Below are positions 48,453 through 61,300 of a stretch of DNA of 64,000 bases, piece after piece (position 1 is the first letter of the stretch; every line of letters starts with the position of its first letter). The position numbers and the translations under genes were made by a program. Origin of the DNA: Angiostrongylus vasorum (taxonomy: Eukaryota; Nematoda; Chromadorea; Rhabditida; Metastrongylidae); contig JADANN010000144.1 of NCBI GenBank assembly GCA_018806985.1, forward strand, positions 820,501 to 884,500, read 5' to 3'. The notes below the pieces were generated by a model, which saw nothing but the letters and a program-made list of their open reading frames with translations, was not told the DNA's origin and did not search any database.

Positions 48453-50018
48453 TATTTTTTTATCGATTTTACGACTAATGTGATGTGCGTATTAGTGACG
48501 CTTTTGCTATCGCCGTTGGTTTCTCTTTTGGCTCATCTGACTGGTGTGCAGATTTTAACAAATTTCATGTCAAATAATAATGTTTATTAGATATACATCA
48601 AGATGCTTGCAACTGGACTTGAGTTCCAAACAACCTCATATTTACTTTCCACTTTACCATAGCGTTTGTACAGAATACTTGGGAAATATTTATAACAACA
48701 ATAGTAATAATGAAACTGTCCGCAACAATATATAAAGAGAACAAACAACTGGTGTGATTACCGTGTCGTGTCGTCCACAGAACTTCGCCAAGTGAAATAA
48801 AGCCAGTAAATAATGCAGAATAAAGAGAATGTGGTCGGAAATATCCAACGACTATCTGAAAATTGTTGTTCCATTTATTATACAATAGGTCGTTTCATGC
48901 ATTTTAACATATCTACTGTAACAAAAACACAACATGTGCTTATTGTCAGCACCACACGAGAAAAGAGTGGAAGTCGTAGAAATGACCAGTCCTACCGTAT
49001 TGCCCTTCGAAATTCACCTGTTTAACCTGTAGTCCCTTTCATTATTGGCTTATTAGAGTGGGCACCAGTAAATTTAATTCGTTCCAGATACACACTAGAG
49101 CAGCCCGGTGGGTTCAGCTCTAGGGGCACGAAAACCACCATACTTTTGCTATGAACCTCTTTATTTATATTGTGTATGGCAAGAACATAGCATACGAGAA
49201 GATCATGGGATACTGGTACAGAATACGTTTTATAGCCACGAGAGTGGGACATCGAGTTTTGCTGTAACATAGGCTTCCACTTAATTGGGCTTTTAGGTCG
49301 AATTGAGTACTTCGATATGGAATGAATCTCTTGCTCTTTTTCATAGTTCGACACCCGGAAAAAAAAACCAACGAATCATAGATATTGAAATGCTGAAGCG
49401 TTGAAGGACAGCAACAATCCACAGAAATATATGTATACAAATAAATAAAGCAGAAATATCCAATCTGACCCACACCGATCGATTTTCCTCGCAGTGTGTT
49501 CATTTTTCAAAGCACATTTCTGACATGGTTTCATGATTTCGAACTTATAGTTGTGAGCTGTTACGTTTGGGGTAGCTGACATGAGTGCCTGAAATATTGT
49601 TATCGAGATTTGCGAGTAGAACAATCAACCGTCATGTAATCGTGCACTGAGATCCATAGTGTGGCTATATTTGCACGTGCACTCTATGTTGGTGTCTGTA
49701 TGTTGTGTGTGTGTGTGTAGGTATAAGAGTGTATCCCTACTGATTTCATGCATAATTACTAACGGCCAACATGCACAATGACACACATGATGATTCTCTA
49801 AAAAGGAAACGAAAGTGTGCTTTATCGTTTCAGACTCAACTACCGTAATCCACTCACGGTATGTTCAGCCTCTCTTTCGAGCCATGCTCGAGTGTTTTCC
49901 ACTATCACAGTGGCTCCATATAGCTAGAGAACATCAAATTGAGATCAAGATACACTCAAGTCCCTTTTGAAAAAAGTACACAGTCTTAGCGAAAAGCTTA
50001 GAACCTGATACACGATTT

Positions 50019-50021
<3 letters not shown>

Positions 50022-50081
<60 letters not shown>

Positions 50082-50090
50082 CATATATAA
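50022..50090. repeat. (AT)n microsatellite
   Basis: About 26 pure AT units, then ATGTATGCATAT. Confidence 0.9.
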
Positions 50091-50104
50091 TATGTCAACT
50101 TTTT

Positions 50105-50300
50105 ATTTGCTGCCTATTGCAATTTTTCACTGCAGGGTAGTATGTGAAATACAACCATAATGATGCGGAGATATTTGCAAAACTCCGGACCCCAGGTGTC
50201 TGCGGTGAGGAACGAACGCGCTATTACCCCTTTCCACGGGCTAAGGCAGTCACCAACACACCATGTGGGTCCTTCGTTTCGCCTGTCTCTCAGCTAGTTT
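50105..50300 (-). repeat. SINE-B copy next to an AT microsatellite
   Basis: The tail end (GCTGCCTATTGCAATTTTTC on the plus strand) lies right beside the (AT)n tract at 50.02-50.08 kb. Confidence 0.6.
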
Positions 50301-50425
50301 TCAATCTACCAGTTCTATCACACACCTGTGCTCTTCAGTTTTGCAAGTATCTCACCACCTTTATGGTTATATACACTATATTCTGTAAATACATTTATAA
50401 TCGAATTCATAGATGAGGGAGTTCT

Positions 50426-50429
<4 letters not shown>

Positions 50430-50472
<43 letters not shown>
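50430..50472. repeat. (AT)n microsatellite
   Basis: About 21 AT units flanked by CTGTGAT and ATCACAG, a short inverted pair. Confidence 0.9.
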
Positions 50473-50474
<2 letters not shown>

Positions 50475-51289
50475 AATATCACAGGACTTCTTACCTAGAA
50501 ACTCGAATTTAGAAAGTAGGGATATTATTGGTGCGCTCATAGGAAGTAATAGAAGGTAGTGGCAGATGCTGGTGAACTATTTCCTGGTGCTATAGAAATC
50601 TGTTCGCTCCTAGTTGCCGCTAGACGCGAGTAGGTTTTTTGTGATGAAATTCTACAGAGTCGGTTCATCATGTACCATCCGCATGTAGACTGTGTTTCCG
50701 TCTGTAGAAAGTTGACTGGGCTAGAAAGTCGATTTGGCGAAACAGTGGTAATCAAGTTATTCGAAAATGAATGAGAGGGGTTCATAGTCATGTAGCAATA
50801 AACAAGCTCAATACCAACCCGGGAATAATATGACAAATTTCTTGTGAGTATACCCAGTACCCACAGCACCGCTCGGTGATTAAATAATATGTGTCATTCC
50901 ACAGGTTCGGAGCTAACGGTAACACTTGCTTGAATAAATATGGAAAGAGCGCTAAAACTTCGGAGCCATTCCACGCTTCTACTATTCAGAAAGACTTTTG
51001 CAACAGCTTGCAAAAAATAATGCAATAAATCACCATTGGAATCTACAACTGAATATCTGATAATGTAAGCCGTGAGCAGAAATTTTTATGAAGACTCCGA
51101 AAGAAGATGTTCTTCATGTCCTGTGCGTAAGCAACACATATTTCGAACTCTTCGCACATGATAAGAATAGAGTCGAGAAATGCCGATAGGCTTTAAGAAG
51201 TCAACTGAGGTTTCCGTACTCTTCTGTTTGATGAAACTGTGTACGTAAAAAAATACGAAATGAGCAGTTAGTTGGGCAATGTTTAAACT

Positions 51290-51545
51290 TTTATTTACTG
51301 CCTATTCTTTTTTTCATGGCAGGGTATGATGTACAACCACAAGGATACTGGAATATGAGCAAAAATCGGAATGTCAGGTGGGGTTCGAACCCATGATTGC
51401 TTTCCGTGAGCTGAACGAAGGGAAAAGGAGAGCCTCAGTTGGTGTCGTGGACAGCACGTGAGGCTTCGGTAAAGGTAATTGGAAGTTCGAAGTCCAGCTG
51501 AGGTTCCAAGTTTTATTCATATATCAGCATCCTCATAATCGGCAG
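51290..51545 (+). repeat. SINE-C copy fused to a tail of opposite sense
   Basis: Same arrangement as at 45.73 kb: TTTTATTTACTGCCTATTCT on the left, then a plus-strand unit with TCAGTTGGTGTCGTGGACAG. Confidence 0.55.
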
Positions 51546-51725
51546 GATGCTTGTTGATAGACGATAATCACAATGAAATCTTTTATAATTGCCCGTGATC
51601 ACAGTTTTGCACAGAAATATAGCCAATCATTCATTAACAGCGATTTCCCGCAATGCTATGAAAGGCTCGTTTTACATATATATTCAATTTTAAACTCCTA
51701 ACTGGATACACCTGGCGCAGCGTAA

Positions 51726-52000
51726 GCGTGTAGCGCGGTGGTTCAAGTTGGTTTGAAATACATACGTGGTCACTGGTTCGATCCCGCGTTATGGGCTCAC
51801 AAGCCTTCCATCTAACGGGGTGAGGAAATTGGTGCCAGATTTGTCTAGGAGCACAGCAACACTGACGTGACGCACCAGTTATCCATCGCAAGTTACTGTA
51901 TACGCCAGATATACATTCGATCATGTATAGCCATGCTTTATAAAGTCGAATGCATGGTATATCACTTATGGAATGACCAACGCTAAACGTTTTCTCTGTT
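51726..52000 (+). repeat. SINE-A copy
   Basis: Head GTGTAGCGCGGTGGTTCAAG and CTGGTTCGATCCCGC, a good B-box match. Confidence 0.65.
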
Positions 52001-52324
52001 TTGTCCTTTAACTGAACAGATTAGCCCATCCATCGCTTTGAGTTCAGCAACAGTAATAGATATTTCTGCACCGCATAAATATTAACCTCTTCAGTACAAA
52101 TCTATTTGTAGTCCAAATCCACAAAAAAATGTAAACGCATGTCGTCGTGTAACCATATGTAGTTAGTTGACGAAAAGAGTGCCATTACTTTCTATTCATT
52201 CCTAGCAGTTACAACCGACTATTACTACTCGCCACCGCGTCCAAAATCACCTTAGTAAAGCATATTTTGGAAAACACTTTGTAATATTAAAAAAAATGAG
52301 AGATAAGGCTACGTCTATGTGTGC

Positions 52325-55300
52325 CTAAAAATCTACTGAAAGATTTCTAAACTGGACTAAAAAGCCAACCGCTGCATGGTTCATGCACGACGAAAGGCCT
52401 TTGGCAAGTGAATAACCACCAGATTTCACTCCACCATTTTCTTCTGATCGTTTCGTAGGCAATGGTGGCTCGTCACACTGAAAAGACTGACCTGGTATAC
52501 AACGAGTTATGACTGACATGAGAGGATCTCCACAGAGAGACATCACATCTAATCAGAAATCATGACAAGCAAAGAAAAGTGGACGTCTGAGGGTGGAGTT
52601 CATTAGTAAAGGTTTAATATTTAGTATAAACTCAGCAAACATAGGAATCACTCACTTCCTCATCTGGAATCCGCTCATCACCCTAAAATGGTACTAAAAC
52701 AACTTTACAACGACAGGATAAAAAAGAAGCCCCAGCACTCTATCCTGCTAGTTTTTCTTTAGTTCATTAAATTCACAATAATGAGCCACTCCGCATTTCA
52801 TATAAAATAGCTTATGTTATCCCACATTATTTAGATTTTCGCCTCAAATTGAGCCGCAGCACCAGCTTAAGCAAAACGGTAGTGTTGCTCTCTTGCTCAC
52901 TTTCGGTAGCAGAGTCTAGTAGCGGCCGTTTTTATTATATGGCAGAGATACACAGATAGGTGACCCAAATACCAACCACGGACATATAAGCTGCACAACA
53001 TTGCTCCGAAAAGGAGCATTACTCACTTTTCACGTCGGCAAAATAGTCTAAGAACAAGCTGCACCAGCAGCCATCAGTTGGTTAGGATTTCTTTGCCCCT
53101 TTCACTCCAGAAACTCACATCAACAGGAGACTTTGATCTATTCCTGCCAGCACTTAGTTACGAAGTTCCTTATAAAAAAAAACATATCAAGAAAAAATAA
53201 TAGCAATACTCGTACCATGTGGTTACTATCTGAGTTGTTTGGCGATGGGATGTAGGAAGTGCGATGTTCACAGTCAAACACCCGTTTCGTGATGTAAAAA
53301 CTCACAAACGAATACTCTAATAACACAAGAAAAATCAACGCTTGTGAGAAAGTCAACCAGATATCCAACGCTTTAATATACGACACCTAAATGCTCGACA
53401 TTTCGTAGTCATTCCACCGACCAGCATACCAACTTCGGACGCATTCCCACCTGAGGTAGATCCTGCCGTGCACCGTTACTCATTGTGGTGAGGGTGAGCA
53501 AGCTGGTGATGGTCAACGAAATGCGGGCCGGCGAAGCTCGCGGATCCAGCCAGAAAGACATCCATGAAATCGATACCAGCATCCCTGAAAGAAAGTGATG
53601 AAAAAATGAAAAGAAAAAATCATCTCGAGAAAATTTGAAAAGCGTTGAAAACACGAAAACCATTGGAAATTGTGTTCGCTCCTCTTTCACGACTCCATAA
53701 CAAAATCATAAGAAAGTCATAACCACTGTCTAATCTGATTTAGGGTATTTGATGAACTGATTGGTGTTCACAGTAAAAGAAAAAAAACCTGTTACGCTCA
53801 GGTGCTCAGCGTACCTATGCCCATACTTACTTATTTGGATACTTGGGCGGTCCGTCCTCAATGGTTGTGCGAACCCCAACATATCTCCATTTTTCGGAGT
53901 TTTGCTGGTTTAGCCATTGGGTTTCCCTGATTCCAGAGGTCATCCTGGTCAAAGTCTGCCGCAAGTCGTCATCACTACAGGCAGTCGCAACTCTTGTAGA
54001 TCAGAGCGAGATTTGCTACCATGCGACTAGTTTGATACCAGGACAGTGGTGAATCCTGGTATTGGTTTACTTTTAGCTGCGCTTCCTGATGGAAAAGACG
54101 GACACCTTCTCGGCTTGGGAGACTCTGCCGCGGGGATGAATCCACCCGCTGTACATCGCTGCCCGACACACAGGTACATCTCTAAGCCACGATGAGGCGG
54201 TAAACATGGTCATACAGATGGATAAAAATTTTTTTTCTCAAAATCAGAACAGCGCTTGAGTTTTCGCAAATAACAATTCCAAATCGGATGTTCACAATCT
54301 CTTCTTAGCAAATATTCCAACTATTTTGGTTTCAAGCTTCACAAAAAACGCAACCTGTAGGAATATAAGTCTGGATGATGTGAAAGAGTACAAGGCGCTT
54401 CATGACGATGTACGCCCGCAGACAACTCCAGTACGCTGAACAAGAGGAAGTCAGCATACCTAATTGAACACTAAGAAAATCGGTTGGTAACACAAAAAAA
54501 TTAGTGGACAGACATGCTTTTAACTGAGAACAGAGTTAACATTTCAGAAATGTGAACGGTTATATCATCACACTTTCTGATTAAATAGTCTGTGAGCAAG
54601 TTTAATGCGCAATGATAGAACGGTCAGGACATTTTGTAATGTGGTGTGAACATTAGGAGAAAAACAGGCGATCAACAATTGTGAACATTCACAACAGGCC
54701 ACTGAAGCTGAATACGTTGTTGAATTAAGCACCTCAAGCGGATAAGTGTTAAACGTTGACCAAAAGCGACTATCCTGTCACTAGAAGTTGTTCTTATTAT
54801 TCATTAATTTCCACATCACTCATATCAAACTGTGCAGATCCTGGCATTTCTTGCATGCGATTCGTTTCCTCGCATCCATCGTCCACGAAAGTCTTCGAAC
54901 TTTCTGCGCGTAGGGTTGGCTAGTGCTTGAGGACTGTTGGTCTTCCTAATGAAGGTCTTTGAAAGCTGGACGAATCGGTGCTATCCAGATTCCTGAGACG
55001 GAAGTAGTAGGGTGCTTTCACGTGGATTTGATGGAGTGGGTTGAACTGAAACAAGTCTGGCACCATTTTCCCGACCCCGAAGGGATGGGGAGGCTTGGTG
55101 GGCCTGGTGTGGGGTAGAATCAGTGCCTAGGTAGCTTCTGGTGCGAACGTGCACAAAGCAGATCTAACTAAAAATAGCGAAAATAGTATGAATGCGTGCA
55201 TTTGATTTACTTAGTGATCAGGATGCGTTTATTAACACTGGACAAAACGAGCGAAAATGGCTGGGTGGTGCTTGAACAATATGTGAATCGGCGAGAGTAT

Positions 55301-58300
55301 ACAGCAGAACGTCGAGTCGTTGCCTTCAGTGAAGTTTTGTCTTCGAACAAAGAAAGCCTCATCCTCCCACAGCGTTGAACGCTGAAGCTGCGCAATGACC
55401 GCAAAATATGACAACACTTTAAGAACAAACATGCTGGTCACACCACACTACAAGATTACAAATACATGTTCAAAGCTGACATGGTGTTCGGAAATTACCG
55501 TAAATTTTGATGCATATTTGGCTGCATTACCTCCCTAAAAGAAGATCGAAACAGTCGAAATCAAACCATAGTGACAAAAAAGAGGGAAAATTGAAAAGTA
55601 ACTAAATAATGTTTACTCTTTATTTTCCGCCAACTACAATTTTTACGGCAGGGTTTTATGTGAAATACAACCACAACAATGTTGAGATATTTGCAGAACT
55701 CCGTACCGCAAGTGCTTGCGATGGGGAACGAACGCGCTATTACCCTTTCCGGGGGCTAACGCGCGCGTTCACCACCACGCCATGCAGGTTCATCGTTCCG
55801 CCTGTCTCTGAGCTAGTTCTACCGATCAGTGCCATCAGCAATCACCCGTCAAGGGAATTGATCTGGGGATCCCAAATCGGCATTGAACCCAGTTAAGCTG
55901 AGGTTGTAGTTGAAATCACAACGCTAACTTTTTTATTTGCTGCCTAGTATAATTTTAATCGTAGAACTATATGAGAGACAGGCGAAATGAAGGACCCGTA
56001 TGGTTTAGTGGTCAACGCGTTAGCCTGCGGAAAGGGTAGTAGCGCGTTCGTTCCCCATCGCAAACACCTGCGGTCCGGAGTTTTGCTAATATCTCAGCAT
56101 CGTCGTGGTTGTAACTAAATAGATGTAAGCAGATATACTGAAGTTCATCACACTAGGGTACAACGCGAGAACACTATTTTGCTGGCGTCTTTTCTTATTA
56201 ACTTACAGAGATGGAGACGAAGGCACCTGGAAGAAAGCGGACAAAGGCTCTATAACCCTACCTGATCCACGGAACATCGGATACGGTCCAGCACATTTTT
56301 CGTAACGAGTACGAGTGATCGCCATATCGTTCAACTTGATTTCCTCATTGGATCCGATCGGAAAATACGGTGGAGCGACATGCCATGTCAAATTCACGAG
56401 CTGCTCAATATAAGCAACTGAAGAAAAGTGCTATTCATAGACCACCAGACAAATCGAAAGTGATCGATTTATTGATCGACTCTAATCGAGGCATTTCTTT
56501 CGCGAAATTCGTGTAAGATAATGGGATGCAAAACTTAGAAAGCAGAACTTTATGAATTGTGATCGATTTTAATACCATTGCTTAATTTCGAAGGAAAAAT
56601 CTGTCACTTACAGCTTTGAATCGTCAGTGGACATTCTTGATGATCAATGGGAAATAATTTTAGGTCCATCATGCAACTGAGCGTGACGTCTAATCTTAAA
56701 AAAAGTATGGAAGGAGTTGCTTTAGTTAAACTATTGATGCAATATTTAACTAGGTTCAAGTTATAAAATTCGTCCAGAAACACTATTAAAAAAACATAAA
56801 CGTCATCTGAAACCACTCCCTAGTGTACTTTTATCCCCATTTCGTCACAATTTGTGTGGTTCTTTGATTTTCCCTATTTTTTTCTTTTCAATGCACGTCT
56901 GGATAGTCCGATACAGTAGCGAAACAACGGACTAATCAATTGAACCATAGCCCAATTACCGATTTCTGATAGTCAATAAGTGTTTCAGGGTGGGAGGACA
57001 ACGCAATTGTTACTGATGCCATTGATCAAAAAGCAAAGGCGCTAGTTCGATCTCCCCAACGTTCTCCTCCAGTCCACGTGAGAACGCCTTATCCCGGCCA
57101 TGTCTAGGATTGCAAGGAGGATGGACTCGACCAGCATTCTATGGCATTCATAGAGAAGGTGAAATCCTCAAGTAGGAGCCGAAACAACAAGCGAGATGTT
57201 TGAAGACCTTTGAGGATTATGAATGCGAGGGAAACGAATCGAATTCAGGAAGCGCTGGACACAGTAAATGTGGAAGATGGGTCGTGTGAAATAAAAAATA
57301 AGAAGTAAGTGTTTTCGTGCTCACCGCATCGTTTTAAAAATAAGGCCATCTGGATAGACAACCACCATCAAATTTGGAGTGGTGACTTCTTGTAAGTAAG
57401 CAAATTTGGAGTTAACAAAGTAAAGATCGGGATGCCACATTCGATCAGCAATTACTCTACAACACGTTCTTCGTAAAGCATCAATAATAAATAAAGATTA
57501 AAAACCAAGACAGAAAAGGGAAATAGCGATTTGAACTGGGAATTATCACACAAGGTTTTCATCCAAAGTGTTACGCATCATCAAAGACAATGAAATATCA
57601 ACAACACTTCCACAGCTGAAAAAGTCGTATAGTATACCTTACTAGTAACCAGGATTGGATGCGTGCAATTATGTGCTAAACGTCTATCGAACCATCCCAT
57701 CGCCAAATACATGTCCACTTCGAAATCCTGAACATCTCGTTACTTAATGGTTCGTAGTCAGGATATGACTGTTGTATGCCTCATTAGGTTATACGTCTAG
57801 AAAGGTCGCTTAGGAGATAACTTAATAAAAGGCTTTTTTGAACAGCTGTGGTGAACTTAATAAAAGGCTTTTTTGAACAGTTGTGGTGCTTTTTGGTAAG
57901 ACTAAATTCATGTATACACTGATCAATGCTTCAAGGTCGTGTAGTCATCCTTCGATTCAAATACGAAATCAGCAAAAAATCACCATGGTCTGGGCTTTAA
58001 AGGATGACATGGATTCGATATATATAGCAACATGGACATCAGTTCGACGACCTATAACGAAAGAAAAATTGGTCGGTTTTTAAAAAGAAAAATTGACGGG
58101 GAGAATGTTTTGGAAATTGGCAGTTATGAAACCATCTGGGAGCAAATTAAAAAAAATAGCGGCTACTAAAAAAACAAAAACGATAGTGATCCCGTTCAGT
58201 ACCAGCAAGAAATTAGCTCGACCCCAACCAGACCTCATCAAGTCCCTCATCCTTCTGGAGTAGTGGGACTGGCACAAGACTCGTCTGGAAACAGCCGGCT

Positions 58301-61300
58301 CATTCCAGTCATCAAAAGACGGCACTTGAATGCGATGAAGATCTGGGAATAAACCTAGCACGGGTACCCCAGGATTCAAGGGAGAATCGACTTAGCCATC
58401 AATAAACGACATTAGTTAAAAAAGACCAGAACTTTACGGCAACAGGCTAAACCACAAATGCGATGATTTTGTGAATGACGTGTACTAGGGTGGTGTGTAG
58501 CGCAGTGGTCAGGGACGCCTCGCAATACACATGGGATCGATCCCCACGCCCAAGCCTCATCAAGCCTTCCACCCCTCTAGGCTGGGCAACCAGAATTGTC
58601 TGGGAGGATAGCACCACTGGCTTGATACATCGGGAGGTCCACCGCTGGTCATTGTGAAGGTGAGATATTCATTCGAACACCTCCAACGATGCTCAGTGAT
58701 GTTGAATGCACGGCATCCCTCAGAAATTGATAAAAGTCGGGAGCTTTTTTACCCTTTATGCATGTAAGGAGACAAATCAAATGAAAGAAACCCTGAAATC
58801 CGCACAACCCGTGGTGCTGGGTTGTAGAAAAAAAAGTATCTTCCTACATTTCTTTATGACACTATTTATTTTCAATTCAGTGTTTAAACTCGATGGACGA
58901 CCAGAGTTACAATCCTACAATTTCTTGTCTTACAATTATTTTCTAGGATATTTATGCATTCTAGGCATATGTTTGAAAGGAAGTAACTGTACACACCGTG
59001 TGCTTGACCGGGTACCAGAAACATATTGTAACCATCTTTCACTACACCGTTGCCGATCACTTTCAACAAGCGATCTCCAGGTTCGGTCCTGTAATTGGAA
59101 TTCTGTAGAAAACTAAAGCACGAAAGAATGGAGTAGGCTAGCAAAGCAACCTTTAACTTAACGAAGACATTAATAATAGAGATTACTGAGAAGCAAGTGG
59201 CGCATTGGTAGTAGTGTCGACCATTGCAAGCAGGGTGCCGGATCGACTCCGAACCGGGCCCTCCAAATCTTCCATTCCTCCGGGGTCGGTAATTTGGTAC
59301 CAGATTTCTTTGGGAACACAGTTCATTCCATGAAGGCCAAGTTGGAAGGTTCCATCGTTCCAGCCCGGCTGCACCAGAACTCCAGGGAGAATCGACTCGA
59401 CCAGAATGACATTCATAGCAGTGACGAAAATCTTCAAGCTGCAGTCGAACCCACACATGAAAAGTTTTAAGACCTTAGAGCGGACGACAAATGTGAGGAA
59501 ACGAATTGAGTGTAAGTGTTAGAATCCATGCAGCGGATGCGAAGACGGATTGTGTAAAATAAGTAAAATAAATAAAAAGGGGCATTATTACCATTTTAAT
59601 AACAGCACTGGTTATCAACAACGATTGACAACAATAATAAATACCAATAATGATAGCAATAATTAATTTTTTGCAACCAATAGTAAAAAAGAGCAAAAGA
59701 AGAAATAATGATGGCGACAATAATAATCAACACCGGTAATAAACACTAGTAACAACAGTAATAACTTAAAACTAACACTAATAAAAAGTAATAACAATAA
59801 CAGCAGACGCGTTACTGTGGCCTAAGCTTTCAAGAGCATCGAGGATGTGGTGAAGAGAACAAAGACTAAGCCACTCCGTACCCTCATTTTTCAATTCTAC
59901 GAGTCTTGTATTAACGAATGCGTTGGAAAACTGGCTGCTACCTAAGCAACAGCCTTACCGAAGGCAAAGTCGAGAAGGCGACTGATAGGAAGGAGTACGA
60001 TGTCTGAACTTTTATTTACTGCCCACTGTTTTTTTTCATGGCAGGATGAAACTACATCACTGCAGCTCGAGTTTAACTAGGTACAATACAGATTTGTGCT
60101 TTCCAGATCGTTCTCGCCGCAGGTGATTGTTGAGAGCACCGATAGAGTGTAAAACTATCCGAGAGAAAGATAAAGCCAGGTTGATGTAGTGGCTTGCACG
60201 TGAGTCTTTAATACGGGTAATCGCAGGTTCGGGCTCGAAGTTCAGCTATTGCGGGTTTCGCCCATATTTGCGTTCTTGTGTATGCTATGGGTGTCGCGTA
60301 CCACATAAGTGAGAGAAGGGATTCGCAGTTTGGACCTGCGTCAATGATCAAAGATGAAGACACGTCATTGTGCACTTAAAAACGGCGAAAAATCAAGTAG
60401 GGCTGACACGTAATGGGTATGAATGGCAGCCGAAAGACAAGAGCTGTTAGCAACTGGAATCTTCGAGATACCTGCACACAGCAAGAAGACGACCGATTTG
60501 ATGGTCAGAGTTCTTCACGACATCCCTAGAAGAAAGACAGAATGCTCAACGAGTCACCAGAGCGAGCAGAATCCACTGGGCTAATGTGGCACACATTAGA
60601 GAGGAGTGAAAGCTTTAATGTTACCTGACTTAGGCTTAGGCTTACTCGCGAACACTCTACATCACATCTCGACACAGCAAAATCCACAAACCACGATTGG
60701 ATGTCAAACCAATAGAAATATTTAATTACTAGCCTCCCTTGTCAAGGTGTTTGTGGGTGGCGAAGTGAGATATACAGAAATGACATAGATTTCGGTACTG
60801 TAATCAGAAAGCTCGGCTAAGAGTAAACCTATACCACGACGAACACGATGAGCTACCGATGGAAACGTTGACTGTCTTCAGAAATGATAACAGTCAGCCT
60901 TAAAAGAGAGATTAGTATCCACCAATCAAGTTAAGCGAGCAACTATGACGCAAGGCGGAGACGAATGGATTCTGTATTTGCGCCCATTAAATCACTTGAT
61001 GAACGGAACTGAAATCATACAGCTGGCACGCCTACATCGCGTTATTCCGGAAGATTCGAAATCTTCAAAACACAAAGTCCAATGAGAGACAACCTTTATC
61101 CAGGGCCATTACTTAGACAGCACCATCAATGCCGATTATAACCATTTTAATTTTCTTTGCAATACCAACTTGTTCTATTTTCTCCTAGAAGAAAGGGTTT
61201 TTTTTTCTGCTCCAAAAACGTGAAGAAAGTTATATGCGAAAAATACGAATTCAAATGGATGAAACACCGAAGGACACGTGTGGCGCAGAGGTCGGAGGCG

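Larger units (their letters stand above)
43968..52324. other. Repeat-rich region without recognised genes
   Basis: Between the threonine dehydratase and the Cys-loop channel gene. Contains R4, SINE-A to SINE-D copies and four (AT)n tracts. The missing last exon(s) of threonine dehydratase and the M4 exon of the channel may be hidden here. 48.6-49.9 kb, 50.5-51.2 kb and 52.0-52.3 kb have only weak short frames. The frame at 47734-47991 is open but unlike anything known. Confidence 0.45.

Noticed and set aside
55196..55441. Frames on both strands near 55.2-55.4 kb
   Set aside because: Opposite-strand frames of equal length in a channel intron, no family resemblance and no splice context.
59016..59102. 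Alternative frame reading RTWRSLVESDRQRCSERWLQ
   Set aside because: It looks protein-like, but the phase does not fit the neighbouring exons; the phase-0 frame was preferred, with low certainty.
58884..59456. 190-codon minus-strand frame
   Set aside because: It merges a SINE-D copy with a short putative channel exon and flanking intron; not one protein.
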